From contig NZ_VNHS01000007.1 in assembly GCF_008124765.1 (NCBI RefSeq), positions 186,001 through 250,000 on the forward strand: a DNA stretch of 64,000 bases. The letters run 5' to 3'. The position numbers were made by a program, and so were the translations under genes. Positions 17,647 through 25,541 of this stretch are shown here, piece by piece. The DNA comes from Paenibacillus methanolicus (lineage in GTDB: Bacteria > Bacillota > Bacilli > Paenibacillales > Paenibacillaceae). The notes under the pieces were generated by a model. The model worked only from the letters and a program-made list of their open reading frames with translations, was not told the origin of the DNA and searched no databases. Every line of letters starts with the position of its first letter. The stretch's first letter is position 1.

Positions 17647-19443
17647 ATGGGAATGAGGATGCGATACGCGAAGAGGCTTACGTTGCGGGCGAAATTTATT
17701 CTGGTGCTGCTGGTCGTCGGCATCGTGCCGATGCAGCTGATCGGCTGGGCGGGGTATTATTTCGCGCAGAAGACGATCATCAGCCAAGCGGGCCAAATTC
17801 GGCAGCAGGCGCTCCAGCAGAGCATCGCCGCGGCCGACGACCGCCTCTATCAGCTCCAAATGCTGGCGGACGCGCTGCTGCTGGACGAGCAGATCGGCGC
17901 CATGCTGTCACCGCAGTCGTCCGCGGCCAACCTGACGCAATACATACGCGAGTGGCAGACGTTCAACGTACTGGTCAACAAATACACGCACAACTTCGCG
18001 ACCCCGCCGGATGTAACCGTTTACGGATCGAATACGAAAGTATTCACGAGCTGGATTTCGAACGGGGAGCCGTTGTACGAGCGGCTGCAGCGGAACGACG
18101 CGTTCCGAGGCATCCTGGACGCCGGCGCCGAAGAGCCGTTCGGCTGGACCGCGCCGCACGCGGATTTCACGGAGCAGGGCAATCGCGGCGCGATGCTGTC
18201 GTATGCCGCGACCTACATCGATCCGCGCACCGGCGCGGAAGGCGGGCGAGTCGTCGTCTCGTCGAGCGTGGACGAGATGTTCGGGACCGCGGGCAAGATC
18301 GCCGAGTCGTACGCCGTCTATACCAAGACCGGAACGGCGGTCTACGCGACCGACGCCTCGCTCGACGCCGGCTTCCGGGACGCTTCGCTTCGGCTTGCGC
18401 CGCAGCCGGGCGAGACGCGGATCGATTGGTCGAGCGAGGAACGCGGCGGCGAGCGGATGCTCCTGATCGCGGGCGCCTTCGACAACGATTGGTTCGTCGT
18501 GGAGGGCGTGCCCTACGAAGCGCTGCTCGCGGAGCTGGCCCCGCTGCGCAAAGTACTGCTCTTCGCGGGCGCCGCGGCCGCCATCGTCTCCGTCGTGCTC
18601 GGACACGTGTTCATCGGGCGAATCATCCGTCCCGTCCTGCAGCTCGTGCGGATGATGAAGGACTTGGGCCACGGTCGCTGGAAGGAAGACATGCTCGACG
18701 TGCAGGCCGACCCCGAGATCGGGATTTTGCAGAACACGTTCAACCGGATGGCGACCGACCTCAAGCTGATGCAGCGCCAGATGCAGCAGGAGCAGAAGTT
18801 GAAGCTGGAGATGGAATTCAACGCGCTGCTGTCGCAGATCCAGCCGCATTTCGTGAAGAACACGCTCGCTTCCATTAACGGGCTCGCGCTGCAGGGGAGA
18901 ACGGACCAGATTCATCGACTTGTCGATTCCCTCGGGTATTTCATGTCCACGCGCATCTATCATGGCCGTCCGATCGTGCCGCTGGAAGAGGAGCTCCAAG
19001 CGCTGGAGCATTACGTGAACATTATGCGGATTCGCTACCCGGACAAGTTCGACGTCATCATCGACATCCCCGATACGCTGTTCCGGCAAGAGGTCCCGCG
19101 GTTCATGCTGCAGCCGATCGTCGAGAACAGCATCTATCACGGCATGCAGGGCGATGCGCCGCTCATGATCTGGGTGCAGGCGTACATGGCGGGCGAGCAT
19201 TGCGTCGTCGTCATGATGGACAACGGCAAAGGCACGGACGTCAACCCGCTGCGTCGTATCGAAGCAGGGCGAGAGGAGAGCGACCCGCTGCACGGCTTCG
19301 GCGGGATCGGGCTGACGAACATCGACCAGCGGATCCGGCTGTATTTCGGCCCCATGTTCGGGCTTCAATTCGACAGCGCGGCGGGCGGCGGGACGCGCGT
19401 GGAAATCAATCTACCGAAAAGGATGGAGGAGAAGGCATCATGA
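17647..19443 (+). CDS. YesM-type sensor histidine kinase (lyase locus)
   Basis: A 598-residue membrane kinase: TM at about 17-41, a large extracellular Cache-like sensor, a second TM at about 300-322, HAMP, then His_kinase and HATPase_c domains. The phospho-acceptor is His401 in QIQPHFVKNTLA. The usual PHFLYNT is altered to PHFVKNT, the His being kept. The glycine-rich HGFGGIGLTN box of the ATPase is present. Its stop codon overlaps the ATG of the regulator, so the two are translationally coupled. It is likely to sense an oligosaccharide released by the PL8 lyase encoded downstream. Confidence 0.9.
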   Translation: MGMRMRYAKRLTLRAKFILVLLVVGIVPMQLIGWAGYYFAQKTIISQAGQIRQQALQQSIAAADDRLYQLQMLADALLLDEQIGAMLSPQSSAANLTQYIREWQTFNVLVNKYTHNFATPPDVTVYGSNTKVFTSWISNGEPLYERLQRNDAFRGILDAGAEEPFGWTAPHADFTEQGNRGAMLSYAATYIDPRTGAEGGRVVVSSSVDEMFGTAGKIAESYAVYTKTGTAVYATDASLDAGFRDASLRLAPQPGETRIDWSSEERGGERMLLIAGAFDNDWFVVEGVPYEALLAELAPLRKVLLFAGAAAAIVSVVLGHVFIGRIIRPVLQLVRMMKDLGHGRWKEDMLDVQADPEIGILQNTFNRMATDLKLMQRQMQQEQKLKLEMEFNALLSQIQPHFVKNTLASINGLALQGRTDQIHRLVDSLGYFMSTRIYHGRPIVPLEEELQALEHYVNIMRIRYPDKFDVIIDIPDTLFRQEVPRFMLQPIVENSIYHGMQGDAPLMIWVQAYMAGEHCVVVMMDNGKGTDVNPLRRIEAGREESDPLHGFGGIGLTNIDQRIRLYFGPMFGLQFDSAAGGGTRVEINLPKRMEEKAS

Positions 19444-20915
19444 TTCGCGTCATGCTGGTGGAAGACGAGTGGTTGGTGCGGGAAGGCTTGCGGCGCATGA
19501 TTCCGTGGCAGGAGCAAGGGTTCGAGATCGCGGGCGAGGCGGACAACGGCGACGCCGCGCTCGAGCTGTTCAAGCGGCTGCGGCCCGACGTCGTATTCAC
19601 GGATATCCGCATGCCCGGCATGGATGGGATGACGCTCATCGCGCATATTCGCGAGTTGTCGCCCAAGGTGCCGATCTGCGTGCTCAGCAGCCATACCGAT
19701 TTCAATCTCGTCAAGCAAGGCTTCCGGCACGGGGTATTCGAGTACCTCGACAAGGTTCACCTCTCCTCCGGCGAGATCGAGCAATGCCTCGGCAGACTGC
19801 GCGAGCTGCTCGGAAGTCAGACGGACGGCGCGGACGCGGGGAAGGCGGAGAGCGCGGAGGAGACCGGCAAGCCGGCCATTGAATTCAGTCCTTTGTCTTA
19901 CCTTAAAGCCAACCGGCGAGAGCAGGACGCGAAGGGGCATGCAGGCTGGGTTTGGGCGATAACGGAGCTCGAAGATCCGGACATCGGCTCGTGGGGCCGA
20001 ACGATCCAGTGGTCGGATTTCCCGCTGCAAGCCGCGCTCCGCGACAACCGGGTTTTCGTGGATGCGTCCGGACGGGTGCATGCCATCCTGCGGGAAGGCG
20101 CTGAAGAGCCGGCGGCGATCCATGCGTGGATGGAAGGGTATTGCAAATGCGCGCTGGCCCTGAGCGGCTCGGTTGTCGCATCCGCCTGGGAGGAGGCGTT
20201 CCGGCAGGCGGAAGAGCTGTGCGCGGATTTCTTCTATACGGGCTGGCAGACGAGGCTGCGCTATGAGCAGCGGCGGCATTACAAGCTGGGGCAAATCCCG
20301 CTCGAACCGCGCATGAGCGAAGAAATGGCGCGGCTGTTGGCCGTAAGCAAGCCGGATGAATGCCTCCGGCATCTCGGCGAGGCGATCGACGAGGCGGACC
20401 GCCAAGGCGTGCATCCCCGTTCGTTCAAGCAGGCGGTGGCGATGCTGCTCGTGCGCGGCTCGCGGCCGGAGCGGGTGAACCAATCGGGCATGAACTGGGG
20501 CGAGACGGTCAGCCAGCTGGTCAAGTGCCGGACGAAGGACGAGTTCCTCCAGGAGACGGCCGGCTTCCTGCGCGCCTTCGCCGACCGCGCGCCGATCGGC
20601 GATTTCTCCAAGGCGGTCTCCGGCGCGATCGCCAGCATGGAGCGGCATATGGCCGAGAAAATCACGCTGCAGCGGCTGGCGCAGGAGGCGTTCCTCAATC
20701 CGAACTATTTCGCCACCTTGTTCAAGGAGCAGACCGGCCGGACGCCGATGGGCTACTTGACCGAGCTGCGCATGAACCGGGCCAAGGAGCTGCTGCTGCG
20801 CAAAGACCTCCTCATTCAAGAAATCGCCGAGCAGGTCGGCTTCGTGAACCTGAGCCACTTCTCCAAGCAGTTCAAGCAGGCGACCGGCAAATCCCCAACC
20901 GACTATCGCGGGTAA
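19440..20915 (+). CDS. YesN/AraC-type response regulator (lyase locus)
   Basis: A 491-residue partner of the kinase, with the ATGA overlap and GGAGGAG upstream. The receiver domain carries phospho-acceptor Asp55 in VFTDIRMPGMDG and the Lys in YLDKVHL. A long middle region (about 130-385) is typical of the YesN group. The C-terminal AraC helix-turn-helix domain ends with SHFSKQFKQATGKSPTDYR. It is expected to activate the ABC transporter, GH88 and PL8 genes that start 183 nt downstream. The AraC target site could not be recognised. Confidence 0.9.
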   Translation: MIRVMLVEDEWLVREGLRRMIPWQEQGFEIAGEADNGDAALELFKRLRPDVVFTDIRMPGMDGMTLIAHIRELSPKVPICVLSSHTDFNLVKQGFRHGVFEYLDKVHLSSGEIEQCLGRLRELLGSQTDGADAGKAESAEETGKPAIEFSPLSYLKANRREQDAKGHAGWVWAITELEDPDIGSWGRTIQWSDFPLQAALRDNRVFVDASGRVHAILREGAEEPAAIHAWMEGYCKCALALSGSVVASAWEEAFRQAEELCADFFYTGWQTRLRYEQRRHYKLGQIPLEPRMSEEMARLLAVSKPDECLRHLGEAIDEADRQGVHPRSFKQAVAMLLVRGSRPERVNQSGMNWGETVSQLVKCRTKDEFLQETAGFLRAFADRAPIGDFSKAVSGAIASMERHMAEKITLQRLAQEAFLNPNYFATLFKEQTGRTPMGYLTELRMNRAKELLLRKDLLIQEIAEQVGFVNLSHFSKQFKQATGKSPTDYRG

Positions 20916-21098
20916 GCCCAAGCTGAGGATCGCGACAGCGCATCTGAAGATCGGAACAAGCGCCGGACGAGGAACTGAAGCCGCGCACAATAGACCCGAA
21001 CCACGGCCAACGACGACGGGCGGCGCGCGCGATTATACTCAAGCTAAGGCACAACCTTTACACGATATTAACTTGGAGATCATCGGGGGGAAGCGCGA

Positions 21099-22412
21099 AT
21101 GAAGAAGTGGTTGGCGGGGGCAATGGGTATCGTCCTGACGGGGACGCTGCTGAGCGGCTGCGGCGGCAATGCGCAGGAAGAAGCGGCAAGCGGCGGCAAT
21201 GCGGCGGAGACGGAGGCGGCGTCTACCGGGAATGCGGCGAAGGAGCCGGTGACGATCAAATTCATGCACTGGAGCGATACCGCATCCGAGAGCATGTACG
21301 CCGACCTGGTCGCGGCCTTCGAGGCGCACAATCCGGACGTGAACGTCGAACTCGTCAAGAGCGACATCAAAACGTACAGCGAGAAGCTGACGATCACGCT
21401 GACGGGCAGCTCGGACGTGGACGCGTTCGCGTTCAAGGATTTAAAGGAATATTACCGCCTGGCCTCGATCGGCCGGGTCGTGCAGCTCGACGATCAGGCG
21501 GCGGGCGCGGGCGACGCATTGAACGGCGTCAGCCATCTGTTCGATACGCTGAAGATCGACGGCAAGCTGTACGGTCTGCCTTTCCGCAACGACGGGTGGG
21601 CGCTCTTCTATAACAAAAATCTGTTCGATGCCGCCGGCGTCGCTTATCCGAAGGACGACATGACGTGGGAGGCATACGTCGCGCTCGCCAAGCAGCTAAC
21701 CCAAGGCGAGGGGCAGGGCAAGACGTGGGGCTCCTTCATGCCAGACTGGTCGCAGACGTGGTATGGTTACGGCCAGCAGCTGGGCAAGACGCTGTTCGAC
21801 GAAGATTTGGCGCCTTACTTACGGGGGTTGGAGCTGCGGAAGGAACTGACGGACAGCGGCGCGCAGCCGACCGTAGCGGAGAACCAAGCGACCAACGCCC
21901 ATTACCGTCCGGTGTTCCTGGCCGGCAAGACCGCGATGGTCAATACGGGCACGTGGTTCCCGGGCATGCTCGAGCAGGACAAGAAGGACGGCAAGTTATC
22001 GTTCGATTGGGGCATGACGTACGTGCCGCATCCGGAAGGCGTCGCCAAAGGCACGAGCATGTCGACCGCGGTCGTCCACTCGGTCAGCGCAACCTCCAAG
22101 CACAAGGAGGAGGCGTTCAAGTGGCTGAGCTTCATCTCCGGCGACGAAGGACAGACGATCGTGGCGAAGTATCAGACGCCGGCGTCCAAGGCGGACGGCG
22201 TGAAGCAAGCATTCGAATCGAATTTCAGCGAAGGCATCGACATGGCGCCGATCTTCAACATGACGCCGGTGCCGGAGCGCAATCTGCAAGCCGGCCTGCC
22301 GGAGCTCGAGACGATCGTCACCGAGGAAGGCAACCGCGCGCTGCTCGGCGAGATTACGCCGGACGAAGCGATAGCGTCGATCGCGGATAGACGGAGCAAG
22401 GAATTGCCTTAA
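21099..22412 (+). CDS. Sugar ABC transporter substrate-binding lipoprotein
   Basis: A 437-residue extracellular solute-binding protein of family 1. The signal peptide ends in the lipobox LLSGC (Cys near residue 23), followed by a Gly/Asn/Glu-rich spacer that tethers it to the membrane. The bilobed-protein phrases GLPFRNDGWALFYNKNLFDAAG and FLAGKTAMVNTGTWFPGM are typical. It starts the transport operon with two permeases and the GH88 enzyme. No ATPase is encoded here, so a shared MsmX-type ATPase elsewhere is likely. The substrate is probably an unsaturated uronate oligosaccharide, inferred from neighbours. Confidence 0.9.
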   Translation: MKKWLAGAMGIVLTGTLLSGCGGNAQEEAASGGNAAETEAASTGNAAKEPVTIKFMHWSDTASESMYADLVAAFEAHNPDVNVELVKSDIKTYSEKLTITLTGSSDVDAFAFKDLKEYYRLASIGRVVQLDDQAAGAGDALNGVSHLFDTLKIDGKLYGLPFRNDGWALFYNKNLFDAAGVAYPKDDMTWEAYVALAKQLTQGEGQGKTWGSFMPDWSQTWYGYGQQLGKTLFDEDLAPYLRGLELRKELTDSGAQPTVAENQATNAHYRPVFLAGKTAMVNTGTWFPGMLEQDKKDGKLSFDWGMTYVPHPEGVAKGTSMSTAVVHSVSATSKHKEEAFKWLSFISGDEGQTIVAKYQTPASKADGVKQAFESNFSEGIDMAPIFNMTPVPERNLQAGLPELETIVTEEGNRALLGEITPDEAIASIADRRSKELP

Positions 22413-22505
22413 CGGGGCGCGAGAGGATGAATCTGACCTGCATGGCGGGCAGATTCATCTTCTATACCGAGTTAACAGATCGGAGTGGTGGTTATAAATA
22501 CGTTC

Positions 22506-23381
22506 ATGAAACGGGCATTCCATCCGCAGGCGAGAACCGCGTATCTCTTCTTGCTGCCCAACGTCGCGGGCTTCCTGCTCTTCATCGCCGCGCCCGCCGT
22601 CATGGCGGTCCTGCTCGGGTTCACCGATTGGGACGGCTTCAATCCGATTCGGTGGGTGGGGCTCGACAACTACAAGCGGCTGCTTACGGACGAGAGCTTC
22701 CACATCTCGCTCGTCAATACGCTGACGTACACCGCCTTGTCTTGTCTGCTCGTCATCTGCGCCTCCATCGCGCTGGCGCTGCTCGTCAACCGGAAGACGC
22801 GCGGCATTACGGTGTTCCGTGCCGCCTACTTCTTCCCGCATATCGCGTCGTTCATCGCGGTCGCCGTCATCTGGCAGGCGATCTTCCACCCGACGCAGGG
22901 CCCGATCAACATGTTCTTGAAGCTGTTCACGGACAGTCCGCCGATGTGGCTGGCCAGCTCCGACTGGGCGATGACGAGCTTGATCATCGTCACGGTATGG
23001 AAGATGGCGGGGTATTACATGGTGCTGTTCCTGGCTGGTCTGCAGGGCATTCCGGAGGAACTGTACGAGGCGGCGAAGATCGACGGCGCGGGCGTCGTCC
23101 GCCGATTCTGGCGCGTCACGCTGCCGCTGCTGTCGCCGGTGACGTTCCTCGTCGTCATTACGTGCATCATCAACCTGTTCAAGTCGTTCGACCTCATCTA
23201 CGTCATGACGGCCGGCGGTCCCGGACGGGCGACCTCGGTGCTCGTCTACGATATCTACAAGCAGGCGTTCGCGTTCAACAAATTCGGCTATGCGTCGGCG
23301 GAAGCGATCGTGCTGCTGGCGATCGTGCTCTTGATCACGTTCGTCCAATACCGGGGGGAGAAGAAATGGGTCAACTATTGA
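22506..23381 (+). CDS. Sugar ABC transporter permease (MalF-like)
   Basis: A 291-residue inner-membrane permease with six hydrophobic segments and the EAA loop (ELYEAAKIDGAGVVRRFWRVTLPLL) that contacts the ATPase. I chose the ATG at 22506 because it gives a typical N-terminus. Two in-frame GTG codons at 22485 and 22488 sit closer to the CGGAG site and are a real alternative. It overlaps the next permease gene by 16 nt. Confidence 0.88.
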   Translation: MKRAFHPQARTAYLFLLPNVAGFLLFIAAPAVMAVLLGFTDWDGFNPIRWVGLDNYKRLLTDESFHISLVNTLTYTALSCLLVICASIALALLVNRKTRGITVFRAAYFFPHIASFIAVAVIWQAIFHPTQGPINMFLKLFTDSPPMWLASSDWAMTSLIIVTVWKMAGYYMVLFLAGLQGIPEELYEAAKIDGAGVVRRFWRVTLPLLSPVTFLVVITCIINLFKSFDLIYVMTAGGPGRATSVLVYDIYKQAFAFNKFGYASAEAIVLLAIVLLITFVQYRGEKKWVNY

Positions 23382-24187
23382 GTCGGTCCGCGCTGTATGT
23401 CGTCATGGTCGCGATCGCGCTGGTCATGACGCTGCCGTTCATCTGGATGCTGTCGACCTCCTTCAAGCTGGAGGAGCACGTGTTCAATTTTCCGATCGAA
23501 TGGATTCCGTCCGTGTTCGCGCCGGAGAATTACAAGGCCGTCTGGACCGCCATTCCGATGCCGACCTACTATTGGAATTCGGTGAAGCTGGCGCTGATCA
23601 TTACGGCCGGGCAGCTGCTGACGTGCTCGCTGGCCGGCTACGCCTTCGCCCGGCTGGAGTTTCCGGGGCGCAACCGGATGTTTCTCGTCTACTTGGTGTC
23701 GTACATGATACCGTACCAAGTCATTATGATCCCGCAGTATTTGATCATGAAAAACCTCGGGCTCGTCAATTCGCACTGGGCGCTCGTCTTCCTGGAGATC
23801 TTCAGCCCGTACGGCGTGTTCCTGATGCGGCAGTTCTTCATCTCCATCTCCCGCGAGCTGTCCGAGGCGGCCCGGATCGACGGCTGCGGGGAGATCGGCA
23901 TTTTCGCCCGGGTCATCCTGCCGTTGGCCAAGCCGGCGATCGCCACGTTGACGATCTTCTGCTTCTCCTGGGTGTGGAACGACTTTCAGGCGCCGCTGAT
24001 TTACCTGAACGACGATCGTCTGAAGACGATTCCGCTCGGGCTTGCTTCGCTGAACGGCGAGTTCGCGTCGCAGTTCAATCTCATTATGGCGGGCGCGGTG
24101 TCGTCGCTCATTCCCGTCATCGCGGTCTTCTTCTTCGCTCAAAAATATTTCATATCCGGCCTCTCCGTAGGCGCGGTGAAAGGATGA
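23366..24187 (+). CDS. Sugar ABC transporter permease (MalG-like)
   Basis: A 273-residue permease with six membrane segments and the EAA loop ELSEAARIDGCGEIGIFAR. The ATG follows GGGGGGAG and lies inside the end of the preceding permease gene, which points to coupled translation. The C-terminus ISGLSVGAVKG is the usual ending of MalG-type proteins. The frame stays open for a long way upstream, but that part is only the other reading frame of the first permease gene. Confidence 0.9.
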   Translation: MGQLLSRSALYVVMVAIALVMTLPFIWMLSTSFKLEEHVFNFPIEWIPSVFAPENYKAVWTAIPMPTYYWNSVKLALIITAGQLLTCSLAGYAFARLEFPGRNRMFLVYLVSYMIPYQVIMIPQYLIMKNLGLVNSHWALVFLEIFSPYGVFLMRQFFISISRELSEAARIDGCGEIGIFARVILPLAKPAIATLTIFCFSWVWNDFQAPLIYLNDDRLKTIPLGLASLNGEFASQFNLIMAGAVSSLIPVIAVFFFAQKYFISGLSVGAVKG

Positions 24188-24194
24188 CGCAGAC

Positions 24195-25349
24195 ATGAGC
24201 ACGACGAATACGACGAACGCGCAATCGACTACTCGACAGGCCGCGATCGAGGATGCGGTAGCGAAGGTGCGCCGCAATCTCGAACAACGCGGATTGGCGT
24301 TCCCGCATATCGCGAGCGAGAAGCGGTACGACTGGGGCGCGAACGAGGATTGGATCGAAGGGTTCCATACCGGGCTGGCGTGGCTGTGCTACGAATACAC
24401 GGGGGACGACTTCTTCCGCGAGCAGGCCAATCGGCACATCGAAGACTTCGACCGCCGGCTGACGGAGCGGGTCTGTCTGGATCACCACGATATCGGCTTC
24501 CTGTACGGCCCATCCGCGTTCGCAGGCTGGGTGATCGAAGGCAGCGAGGCGCATCGAGCGCTGGCCTTGCGAGCGGCGGATCTGCTGATGGAAAGATGGC
24601 GCGCGCCCGGGTACATCCAGGCGTGGGGACCGGAGGGCGATCCGAAGAACGGCGGGCGGATCATTATCGACTGTCTTATGAATTTGCCGCTGCTGTATTG
24701 GGCTTCCGAGACGACTGGCAATGCCGCCTATGGCGAGGTGGCGGTTCGGCAAGCGGAGCTGTCGCGGCGCTATCTCGTGCGGGGCGACGACTCTTCCTAC
24801 CATACGTTCTACTTCGACCAGACGACCGGCGTGCCGATCGGCGGCGGGACGCATCAAGGCTATCACGATGGTTCGACGTGGACGAGAGGTCAGGCGTGGG
24901 GGATTTACGGATTCGCGCTATCGTACCGCTACACCGGACGGGGCGAATTGTTGGCGACGGCGAAACGAATGGCGGATTACTTCCTCGCGCATCTGCCGGA
25001 GGACGGCGTCGCCTACTGGGACTTCAACGCCCCGGTGACGGCAACGACGAACCGGGACAGCTCCGCCTCCGCGATCGCGCTGTGCGGGCTGCTCGAGATC
25101 ATCGCGCATCTGCCGGAGGAAGACGCAGACCGTCAGCGGTATGGTGAAGCGGCCGCCCGCGCGGTGGACGCCCTCATCCGCGGCTACGCCACGATCGGCG
25201 AAGAAGCGGAGGGGCTGCTCGACCACGGCTCCTATCACGTCCGCGGCGACCTGGGGCCGGACGGCTACATGATCTGGGGCGATTATTACTATCTGGAAGC
25301 GCTGCTGCGTCTGGAGCGCGGGGTTCCCGGTTATTGGTACGAGCGTTAG
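24195..25349 (+). CDS. GH88 unsaturated glucuronyl hydrolase
   Basis: A 384-residue cytoplasmic enzyme that removes the unsaturated uronic acid from the non-reducing end of oligosaccharides made by polysaccharide lyases. No signal peptide is seen, matching import by the ABC system encoded just upstream (7-nt gap). The (alpha/alpha)6-barrel motifs are clear: the Asp pair of family 88 appears as Asp99 in HHDIGF and Asp159 in IIIDCLMNLP, 60 residues apart as in characterised UGLs, and STWTRGQAWGIYG is present. The PL8 lyase downstream would supply the unsaturated product. The precise substrate (hyaluronan, chondroitin or xanthan type) is undecided. Confidence 0.92.
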   Translation: MSTTNTTNAQSTTRQAAIEDAVAKVRRNLEQRGLAFPHIASEKRYDWGANEDWIEGFHTGLAWLCYEYTGDDFFREQANRHIEDFDRRLTERVCLDHHDIGFLYGPSAFAGWVIEGSEAHRALALRAADLLMERWRAPGYIQAWGPEGDPKNGGRIIIDCLMNLPLLYWASETTGNAAYGEVAVRQAELSRRYLVRGDDSSYHTFYFDQTTGVPIGGGTHQGYHDGSTWTRGQAWGIYGFALSYRYTGRGELLATAKRMADYFLAHLPEDGVAYWDFNAPVTATTNRDSSASAIALCGLLEIIAHLPEEDADRQRYGEAAARAVDALIRGYATIGEEAEGLLDHGSYHVRGDLGPDGYMIWGDYYYLEALLRLERGVPGYWYER

Positions 25350-25523
25350 AAGCGTGGTGAAGAAGTGGCCGGAGTGTCGATATGGAGAAGGAACAGCGTC
25401 AGCGGTCGCCTTTGTAAACGGATATCAACCTCAGATACAACTTGAAGTCAAAGAAATCCGGTTACAACAGCGAGTGGAAGCCCATATCGACCGGAGGTCA
25501 CGGTTTATTCACCACGCTTCTAA
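25346..25523. repeat. 178-nt palindromic element between GH88 and PL8 genes
   Basis: The ends are perfect 16-bp inverted repeats (TTAGAAGCGTGGTGAA at 25346-25361 and its complement at 25508-25523). Further inside, GTCGATATGG pairs with CCATATCGAC, and TTGTAAACGGAT pairs with ATCCGGTTACAA (one mismatch). The whole gap can therefore fold as one long interrupted stem. The left end covers the stop codon of the GH88 gene. It may be a MITE-like remnant or an RNA structure that separates expression of the two genes. No target duplication was seen. Confidence 0.7.
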
Positions 25524-25541
25524 AATAAGCGAGGGAGATGG

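Noticed and set aside
22427-24187. Single long frame that would join both permeases
   Set aside because: The upstream part is an Arg/His-rich out-of-frame reading of the first permease; the true second permease starts at 23366 with its own site.
25413-25428. TGTAAACGGATATCA as a cre site in the GH88-PL8 gap
   Set aside because: The downstream half does not fit the cre rule, and the bases are explained by the palindrome's inner arm.
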